Shown one piece after another: positions 1 to 3,781 of a stretch of 5,479 nt of DNA. The translations under genes and the position numbers were made by a program. Where the stretch lies: contig JAEKMB010000043.1 of NCBI GenBank assembly GCA_019508105.1, positions 1-5,479 of the forward strand, read 5' to 3'. Positions within the stretch are counted from its first letter, which is position 1; each line of letters starts with the position of its first letter. Origin of the DNA: Alphaproteobacteria bacterium. GTDB lineage: Bacteria; Pseudomonadota; Alphaproteobacteria; Micropepsales; Micropepsaceae. The notes beneath the pieces were generated by a model. It was not told the DNA's origin, made no database searches, and worked only from the letters and a program-made list of their open reading frames with translations.

Positions 1-606
1 GCCAGGGAGGTGGGGTGCGACGCGGTCCTGCATGTGACGGGCTATTACAACAAGCCGAACCAGGAAGGGCAGTACCGCCATTTCATGGCGATCGCGGACG
101 CGGTGGACATCCCGATCATTCTTTACAACATCCCCGGCCGCGCCGTGGTGGGGATCGCTGTCGAGACCATGGCGCGCCTGGCCAAGCACACGAACATCAT
201 CGGGGTGAAGGACGCCACGGCTGACCTGAACCGCCCCAGCCGCGAGCGCCTGGCCTGCGGCAAGGACTGGCTGTTGCTCTCGGGTGAGGATGGTACGGCG
301 CTGGGCTACAATGCCCATGGCGGGGTGGGCTGCATCTCGGTCACGGCCAATGTCGCGCCGCGCCTCTGCGCCGAGTTCCAGGCGGCCTGCACCGCCGGCG
401 ACTATGCCAAGGCGCGGGAGTATCAGGACCGGTTGATGCCACTGCATGACGCCATGTTCTGCGAGACAAATCCGGGCCCGGTGAAATATGCCGTGTCGCT
501 GCTCGGCAAGTGCGCGGCGGACCTGCGCCTGCCGATGATCGCGCCGGCGGATGCGGCGCGCGCCCAGATCAAGAAGGCGATGCAGGACGTCGGCCTTATC
601 AACTGA
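1..606 (+). CDS. dapA: 4-hydroxy-tetrahydrodipicolinate synthase, 5' end missing
   Basis: This cytoplasmic enzyme condenses pyruvate with aspartate semialdehyde, the first committed step toward diaminopimelate and lysine. The reading frame is open from base 1 to a TGA at 604-606, giving 201 residues; about 90 N-terminal residues lie outside the window, judged against the usual 292-residue length. The YYNKP segment (bases 43-57) holds the counterpart of E. coli Tyr107 at 46-48. The LYNIPGR segment holds the catalytic Tyr133 (124-126) and Arg138 (139-141) counterparts. GVKDA holds the Schiff-base Lys161 counterpart (208-210). The Tyr-to-Lys spacing of 28 residues matches the E. coli enzyme exactly. 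The LSGEDGTAL and [15 protein letters not shown] segments are also typical. One oddity is Thr-Gly rather than Thr-Pro just before YYN. smpB follows after 2 bases, suggesting one transcript. The family assignment is firm. Confidence 0.96.
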   Translation, partial: AREVGCDAVLHVTGYYNKPNQEGQYRHFMAIADAVDIPIILYNIPGRAVVGIAVETMARLAKHTNIIGVKDATADLNRPSRERLACGKDWLLLSGEDGTALGYNAHGGVGCISVTANVAPRLCAEFQAACTAGDYAKAREYQDRLMPLHDAMFCETNPGPVKYAVSLLGKCAADLRLPMIAPADAARAQIKKAMQDVGLIN

Positions 607-608
607 CT

Positions 609-1082
609 ATGGCCAAGAAAAAAGACGACGGCTTCAAGATCATCGCCGACAACCGCAAGGCGCGCTATGCCTATGCGATCGACGAGACTCTGGAAGCCGG
701 CATCATGCTGGTGGGTTCGGAGGTTAAGAGCCTGCGCAGCGGCAAGACCACCATCGGCGAATCCTATGCCCATGCCAAGGATGGCGAATTGTGGCTGGTG
801 AATTGCTACATCCCCGAATACACCCAGGCCAGCCGCTTCAATCACGAGCCCAAGCGCAGCCGGAAGCTGCTGGTGCACAAGCGCGAGGCCGCCAAGCTGG
901 CGGCGGCGATCCAGCGCGAGGGCATGACGCTGATTCCGCTGAAGCTTTATTTCAATGCCAAAGGCCGGGCCAAGATCGAACTGGGCATCGCCAAGGGCAA
1001 GAAACTGCACGACAAGCGCGAGACCGAGAAACAGCGCGACTGGCAGCGCGACAAGGCCAGACTCATGCGAGATAAACGCTGA
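609..1082 (+). CDS. smpB: SsrA (tmRNA)-binding protein SmpB
   Basis: SmpB binds tmRNA and carries it to stalled ribosomes, where its C-terminal tail reads the empty mRNA channel during trans-translation. The 157-residue protein has the usual family length. GSEVKSLR (residues 36-43) and [15 protein letters not shown] (67-81) mark the OB-fold tmRNA-binding body, and [13 protein letters not shown] covers 103-115. The KGKKLHDKR block (129-137) and the tail tryptophan (W145 in [11 protein letters not shown]) correspond to the tail elements needed for ribosome accommodation. The ATG at 609 gives the typical MAKKK start, lies 2 bases after the dapA stop and has no good Shine-Dalgarno (nearest AGGA-like run about 20 bases away), so translational coupling to dapA is likely. 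A longer in-frame opening from 510 only adds residues overlapping dapA and is not used. The gene ends in tandem stops, TGATGA (1080-1085). Confidence 0.97.
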   Translation: MAKKKDDGFKIIADNRKARYAYAIDETLEAGIMLVGSEVKSLRSGKTTIGESYAHAKDGELWLVNCYIPEYTQASRFNHEPKRSRKLLVHKREAAKLAAAIQREGMTLIPLKLYFNAKGRAKIELGIAKGKKLHDKRETEKQRDWQRDKARLMRDKR

Positions 1083-1289
1083 TGAAACATTTGGCGCCCA
1101 CCGGTTTTATGTTTTGCGCCGTCTGAAACCTCGAAGAGCAAGCTCCGCAAGGCCGAGATCGCGCACAACGTCCGGGCGCTGCACTGCGCCACCCTGGACC
1201 ACGACGAAGCCGAGCTGCAGGCGCGCTATCAGCGCGAGCCGGAGCTGCTGCAGGCCATCGCCGACGCGCATGACGCGATGCCCGATTGA
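1082..1289 (+). pseudogene. Small unrecognised protein gene split between two frames
   Basis: I do not recognise this family. An ATG at 1082-1084 overlaps the smpB stop (TGATG), as in coupled genes, and encodes [14 protein letters not shown] before a TGA at 1124-1126. The next frame is open from 1086 to a TGA at 1287-1289 but has no ATG, GTG or TTG start. From about 1128 its codons end almost all in G or C, as in the neighbouring genes, which is strong evidence of coding; it reads SKSKLRKAEIAHNVRALHC and ends AIADAHDAMPD. Removing one T from the TTTT at 1112-1115 joins both parts into a 68-residue protein, or 59 residues if started at the ATG at 1109. That protein is charged and probably helical, with no signal peptide or membrane segment. 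The merged frame fills the gap between smpB and udg exactly. Alternatives are a sequencing error, a recent frameshift mutation, or +1 slippage during translation. That something here is coding is fairly sure; its state is not. Confidence 0.5.
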
Positions 1290-1928
1290 TCAGGCCTCCG
1301 CCAGCGCCTTGGCCTTGCCCACCACATACTCGAACATCTGGGTGGTCAGCACCCCGGTATTGGTGTTGTAGCGCGAGCAATGATAGCTCGAGATCAGCTT
1401 GAATTTGCCGATGTCATAAGCCACGCCATGCTTGAAGGGGTGAAGCATTTTGCGCACCCCCAGCGTGTCGCACACCGAGTCATGGGCGATCTTGCCCAGC
1501 GCCAGGATCACTTTGACATTGGGCAGGGTCTCCAGTTCCGATTTCAGGAACTGCCGGCAGGTCCTGATCTCGCTCGGCTCGGGCTTGTTCTGGGGCGGCA
1601 CGCAGCGCACCGAATTGGCGATGCGGCAATCCACCAGCTCCAGCGTGTCGTCCGGGCGCTCGTCATATTCGCCTTTGGCCAGACCATGCTTGAGCAAGGT
1701 GGCGTAAAGCAGGTCGCCCGCCCAGTCGCCGGTGAATGGCCGCCCTGTCCGGTTGGCGCCCTGCAGCCCGGGCGCCAGCCCCGCGATCAGGATGCGCGCG
1801 GTGAGCGGCCCGAAGCTGGGGACCGGGTCATTGAACCAGCCCGGATATTTGCGCCGGTTCTCATGGCGGAAAGCGTGCAGCCGCGGGCAGAGCGGGCAAT
1901 CCGGCGGCGGGCTGGCGGGAACGGGCAT
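1290..1928 (-). CDS. Uracil-DNA glycosylase, [4Fe-4S] family 4/5 type (UdgB-like)
   Basis: This 212-residue enzyme should excise uracil, and in family 5 often other deaminated bases, from DNA to start base-excision repair. Four cysteines are placed as in the iron-sulphur family 4/5 enzymes: C11 and C14 (CPLC near the N-terminus), C109 (RCVPPQNKP) and C124 (TCRQFL). Motif 1 is GLAPG (50-54), followed by GANRTGRPFTGD (57-68). GLAPG, rather than the GEAPG of family 4, favours family 5. ILALGKIAH (141-149) is the next conserved strand. Motif 2 is SSYHCSRYNTNTG (180-192), with Cys where the textbook motif is HPS. The ATG at 1926-1928 puts the CxxC at residue 11, as expected. It lies 32 bases downstream of the NYN gene on the same strand, so the two are probably co-transcribed. 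The stop codon directly abuts that of the convergent small gene. Confidence 0.93.
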   Translation of the reverse strand: MPVPASPPPDCPLCPRLHAFRHENRRKYPGWFNDPVPSFGPLTARILIAGLAPGLQGANRTGRPFTGDWAGDLLYATLLKHGLAKGEYDERPDDTLELVDCRIANSVRCVPPQNKPEPSEIRTCRQFLKSELETLPNVKVILALGKIAHDSVCDTLGVRKMLHPFKHGVAYDIGKFKLISSYHCSRYNTNTGVLTTQMFEYVVGKAKALAEA

Positions 1929-1960
1929 GATCCCGAACTAGCGGCTGGGTGCGGTCCTGT

Positions 1961-2521
1961 CTAGGCGGGGACGAAGGGGGCCGGCGCCTTGCCGCCTTCG
2001 CGGGCAATCTGGCTCTTGAGTTCGTCCAGTTCGATGAAATTGTCGGCCTGGCGCCGCAATTCGTCCGCCACCATGGGCGGGGAGGTGCGGATGGTGGAGA
2101 CCACGCTGACCCGGCGGCCGCGCCGCTGCACCGCTTCCACCAGGCGGCGGAAATCCCCATCGCCGGAAAAGATCACCACATGGTCGACGCAGCCCGACAT
2201 CTCCATCACGTCGATGGCCAGTTCGATATCCATATTGCCTTTGACGCGGCGGCGTCCCTGCGCGTCGGTGAACTCCTTCAGCGGCTTGGTCACCACCGAA
2301 AAGCCGTTGTAATCCAGCCAGTCCACCAGGGGACGTAAGGGAGAGAATTCCTGGTCCTCGGCCACGGCGGTGTAATAAAAGGCCCGCACCAGGGTGCCCT
2401 TGCGCGCGAACAGCTCCAGCAAGCGCTTATAGTCGATGTCGAACTGCAGGCCCTTGGCGGCGCCATAGAGATTGGCGCCATCGATGAACAATGCGATCTT
2501 TTCGGACGGATAAAAAAGCAC
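1961..2521 (-). CDS. NYN-domain (LabA/DUF88-like, PIN-fold) putative ribonuclease
   Basis: The protein is 186 residues from the GTG at 2519-2521. It shows the NYN/PIN-like nuclease core: ALFIDGANLYG (residues 10-20, D14), VKGNMDIELAIDVME (93-107, acidic D98 and D104) and HVVIFSGDGDF (114-124, D121 and D123), followed by a strand and helix that complete the fold. These aspartates are those expected to bind divalent metal in this superfamily, whose characterised members cut or process RNA. The substrate here is unknown. The C-terminus is a short Ala/Pro tail. The GTG start is chosen because homologues begin MxFYPxE and a GGAGGT lies just upstream. A TTG at 2552-2554 would add 11 residues before that ribosome site and is less likely. 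An out-of-frame ATG overlaps the GTG. It is divergent from folK and probably leads an operon with the downstream uracil-DNA glycosylase. The domain is sure; the function is inferred. Confidence 0.92.
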   Translation of the reverse strand: MLFYPSEKIALFIDGANLYGAAKGLQFDIDYKRLLELFARKGTLVRAFYYTAVAEDQEFSPLRPLVDWLDYNGFSVVTKPLKEFTDAQGRRRVKGNMDIELAIDVMEMSGCVDHVVIFSGDGDFRRLVEAVQRRGRRVSVVSTIRTSPPMVADELRRQADNFIELDELKSQIAREGGKAPAPFVPA

Positions 2522-2571
2522 ATGACCTCCAATAGTGAAGGGCGGCGCATCCAATCTGCCGATGCGGGCCC
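2522..2571. promoter_or_regulatory. Divergent 5' region between the NYN gene and folK
   Basis: Only 50 bases separate the two outward-facing starts, so promoters for both genes must lie here or run into the opposite coding sequence. I see no convincing -35/-10 pair on either strand. The only clear signal is the minus-strand Shine-Dalgarno at 2525-2530. folK has no visible Shine-Dalgarno before its GTG. The assignment as a regulatory region rests on gene orientation alone. Confidence 0.35.
2525..2530 (-). promoter_or_regulatory. Ribosome binding site of the NYN gene
   Basis: On the minus strand the sequence reads GGAGGTCATGTGC, a near-perfect Shine-Dalgarno (GGAGGT) 3 bases before the in-frame GTG and 1 base before an overlapping out-of-frame ATG. 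It fixes the start near 2521 and argues against the upstream TTG at 2554. The spacing is shorter than the usual 5-9 bases, which may lower initiation. Confidence 0.7.
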
Positions 2572-3054
2572 GTGATCCTGATCGCCCTAGGAGCGAATCT
2601 TCCTTTCCAAGCCGGCTCCCCGGCGGGCACGCTCCAGCGCGCGCTGGGTGAACTGGAACGCCAGGGCGTGAAAATCGCCCGCGTCTCCTCCTTCTATGAA
2701 ACGCCGGCCTGGCCCGATCCCGGCCAGCCGGCCTTCATCAACGCCGTGGCTGCCATCGAGACGGCTCTCCAACCCGTTGAACTTTTGGCGCTTTTGCATG
2801 GAGTGGAAACTTCCTTCGGGCGGATGCGTTCCGCGCCCAATGCGGCGCGGACACTGGATATCGATCTGCTGGACTATGACGGGCGCGTCATCACCGAGGG
2901 CGTGACCCTGCCGCACCCGCGAATGGCAATGCGCAGCTTTGTGCTGGTGCCCCTAGCGGAGGTGGCGCCGGATTGGCGCCATCCGGTAACCGGGCAGGCG
3001 GCGGGGGAGTTGCTGACGGGCCTCGCAGACCGGGATGCACCCAAGCGTCTTTGA
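2572..3054 (+). CDS. folK: 6-hydroxymethyl-7,8-dihydropterin pyrophosphokinase (HPPK)
   Basis: FolK transfers pyrophosphate from ATP to 6-hydroxymethyl-dihydropterin, the step before dihydropteroate synthase in folate synthesis; it is a small cytoplasmic enzyme. The 160-residue protein matches the family length. IALGANL (4-10) is the N-terminal strand. VSSFYETPAW (38-47) shapes the pterin pocket. FGRMRSAPNAARTLDIDLL (82-100) holds the ATP-binding arginines and the two magnesium aspartates, D96 and D98. LPHPRMAMRSFVLVPLAEVAP (113-133) holds H115 and R121, at the same numbers as in E. coli HPPK. The start is GTG, the only plausible one: no in-frame ATG or TTG lies between the conserved N-terminal strand and the nearby upstream sequence. 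It faces away from the NYN gene and ends in a probable terminator before rpoZ. No folB or folP lies within the window. Confidence 0.95.
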   Translation: MILIALGANLPFQAGSPAGTLQRALGELERQGVKIARVSSFYETPAWPDPGQPAFINAVAAIETALQPVELLALLHGVETSFGRMRSAPNAARTLDIDLLDYDGRVITEGVTLPHPRMAMRSFVLVPLAEVAPDWRHPVTGQAAGELLTGLADRDAPKRL

Positions 3055-3071
3055 TGGCCGCTTCCTTCGGA

Positions 3072-3100
3072 CTGGCCTCGGCCAGGCTTTTCTGTTATTT
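3072..3100 (+). terminator. Probable intrinsic terminator after folK
   Basis: CTGGC at 3072-3076 pairs with GCCAG at 3081-3085 around a CTCG tetraloop. The stem is followed by GCTTTT (3086-3091) and then a further T-rich stretch, CTGTTATTT, to 3100. It begins 17 bases after the folK stop. The stem is only 5 bp and the T-run is interrupted, so termination may be partial, leaving some readthrough into rpoZ. Confidence 0.55.
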
Positions 3101-3121
3101 CCCCTCCAAACCCCTGATGGC

Positions 3122-3140
3122 AGCGGCTTTTCGGGCCGCT
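3122..3140 (+). other. Hairpin just upstream of rpoZ
   Basis: AGCGGC (3122-3127) and GCCGCT (3135-3140) form a perfect 6-bp inverted repeat around a 7-base loop, TTTTCGG. It sits 25 bases before the rpoZ start. The adjoining GCTAACCT (3138-3145) weakly resembles an alphaproteobacterial -10 element, but I see no good -35 partner. It could be part of the rpoZ leader, an operator or a second attenuator; the sequence does not decide. Confidence 0.35.
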
Positions 3141-3154
3141 AACCTATTGAACTT

Positions 3155-3160
3155 GAAGGA
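3155..3160 (+). promoter_or_regulatory. Ribosome binding site of rpoZ
   Basis: GAAGGA at 3155-3160 lies 5 bases before the ATG at 3166, a normal spacing for a good Shine-Dalgarno. It confirms the rpoZ start. Confidence 0.75.
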
Positions 3161-3165
3161 TTCCC

Positions 3166-3549
3166 ATGGCCCGCGTCACCGTCGAAGACTGCGTCGACAA
3201 GATCCCCAACCGCTTTGACCTGGTCCTGGCGGCCGGCTTCCGCGCCCGCCAGCTCTCGGGCGGCGCCGAGCCCATGCTGGAACGTGACCGCGACAAGAAC
3301 CCGGTGGTGGCCTTGCGCGAAATCGCCGCCAAGCTGATCAAGCCGGAAGATTCCAAGGAAGATTACATCCGCTCGCTGCAGAAGCATGCGGAAGTGGACG
3401 AGCCGGAAGAGGCCCGCCCCGAGGCCGATGACCGCGAGGATCCCTCGCACCGCCAGGTCACGGAAGAAGAATTGCTGCGCGCTCTCACCACTGAGGCCCA
3501 GCGCCGCGCCGAGCCGCAGCCGGAGCCGGAAGCCGACTACGAAGAGTGA
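3166..3549 (+). CDS. rpoZ: DNA-directed RNA polymerase omega subunit
   Basis: Omega is the small RNA polymerase subunit that wraps the beta-prime C-terminus and helps assembly; in proteobacteria it also contributes to a ppGpp-binding site on the polymerase. Residues 1-60 are the conserved omega fold: [20 protein letters not shown], then RARQLSGG and the hallmark [18 protein letters not shown] (41-58). At 127 residues it is longer than the 91-residue E. coli protein. Residues from about 61 form a hydrophilic tail rich in Glu, Asp, Arg and Pro ([17 protein letters not shown], then [12 protein letters not shown]), probably disordered, as is common in alphaproteobacteria. The start is supported by a good Shine-Dalgarno. 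The gene lies between folK and rel, the usual setting, but is bounded by terminator-like hairpins on both sides and may be largely monocistronic. Confidence 0.96.
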   Translation: MARVTVEDCVDKIPNRFDLVLAAGFRARQLSGGAEPMLERDRDKNPVVALREIAAKLIKPEDSKEDYIRSLQKHAEVDEPEEARPEADDREDPSHRQVTEEELLRALTTEAQRRAEPQPEPEADYEE

Positions 3550-3556
3550 GCCACGG

Positions 3557-3673
3557 CCCGCCGCAGGCGGGACAAAATGGTCCGGTGGACCATTTTGAGT
3601 GGCGAACGCCCCGAGCTTGAGCGAGGGCCGCGGATGGTGCTCCGCGCGTCGCCTTACGCTGTCGCTAGGCGAC
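3557..3673. repeat. Cluster of palindromes between rpoZ and rel (REP-like)
   Basis: Four or five near-perfect inverted repeats follow each other in 117 bases. They are CCCGCC/GGCGGG (3557-3562 and 3566-3571), an 11-bp palindrome at 3573-3597, CGCGGA/TCCGCG (3629-3634 and 3641-3646), and GTCGCC/GGCGAC (3648-3653 and 3668-3673) with the competing GTCGC/GCGAC (3661-3665 and 3669-3673). Between them, GAGCTTGAGCGAG (3613-3625) repeats GAGC. No reading frame here is convincing. The arrangement looks like a dispersed intergenic palindromic element or a structured RNA rather than a simple promoter. A copy elsewhere in the genome cannot be shown from one window. Confidence 0.5.
3573..3597. terminator. 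Strong, possibly bidirectional terminator after rpoZ
   Basis: CAAAATGGTCC at 3573-3583 and GGACCATTTTG at 3587-3597 form a perfect 11-bp stem with a 3-base loop (GGT). The GC-rich upper stem is flanked by A4 on the 5' side and T4 on the 3' side, the layout of a bidirectional intrinsic terminator. It lies 23 bases after the rpoZ stop. The T-run is only four long, so this is likely but not certain. The same palindrome may be the core of a dispersed repeat. Confidence 0.55.
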
Positions 3674-3688
3674 CCTGCCCAAGCCCCA

Positions 3689-3735
3689 AAATCGACGGCC
3701 TCTACTGCAAAAGGCACGATTTCCGCCGTTTTTGA
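3689..3735 (+). other. Nested hairpin upstream of rel, followed by a T-run
   Basis: AAATCG (3689-3694) pairs with CGATTT (3717-3722). Inside it, GCCT (3698-3701) pairs with AGGC (3712-3715) around a 10-base loop. Alternatively, ACGGC (3695-3699) can pair with GCCGT (3725-3729), which leads straight into further Ts, resembling an attenuator. It could be the 3' end of a small RNA made from the spacer or a leader switch for rel. Function is not shown, and a leader role fails if rel transcription starts at the TATATA box downstream. Confidence 0.3.
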
Positions 3736-3743
3736 CCCTCTGC

Positions 3744-3773
3744 GTTAAGGCGGAACTGCCGAATTCCTATATA
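3744..3773 (+). promoter_or_regulatory. Candidate rel promoter with TATATA -10 box
   Basis: TATATA at 3768-3773 is a good -10 match in otherwise GC-rich sequence. A weak -35 candidate, GTTAAG (3744-3749), lies 18 bases upstream of it. A GGAAC (3752-3756) 17 bases before GTG (3774) only loosely resembles the EcfG general-stress pattern. Initiation 6-8 bases after the -10 box would fall at about 3779-3782, at or next to the rel ATG. A TTGACC at 3732-3737 is too far away to pair with this -10. Confidence 0.4.
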
Positions 3774-3781
3774 GTGGGGGC

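Noticed and set aside
1093..1120. GGCGC/GCGCC inverted repeat in the small gene region as a terminator of smpB
   Set aside because: The stem is only 5 bp with an 18-base loop and no T-run after it; chance is sufficient in GC-rich DNA.
955..1371. 138-codon plus-strand frame spanning the smpB end, the small gene and part of udg
   Set aside because: It is Arg/Ser/Thr-rich with shifted codon bias and overlaps three better-supported frames; it does not rescue the split small gene.
1380..1964. 194-codon plus-strand frame opposite the uracil-DNA glycosylase
   Set aside because: The minus strand carries the cysteine cluster and both glycosylase motifs; the plus-strand product is an Arg/Gly-rich shadow.
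2552..2554. TTG as the start of the NYN gene
   Set aside because: It would place 11 unconserved residues and the GGAGGT ribosome site inside the coding sequence; the GTG at 2519-2521 fits the family N-terminus.
3139..3717. 192-codon open frame on the minus strand across rpoZ and the spacer
   Set aside because: Its 5' part runs through the palindrome cluster and the rest mirrors rpoZ in antisense; it has low-complexity composition and no recognisable domain.
3732..3773. TTGACC (3732-3737) with TATATA (3768-3773) as a -35/-10 pair
   Set aside because: The spacer is 30 bases, far beyond the 16-18 that sigma-70-type factors accept.
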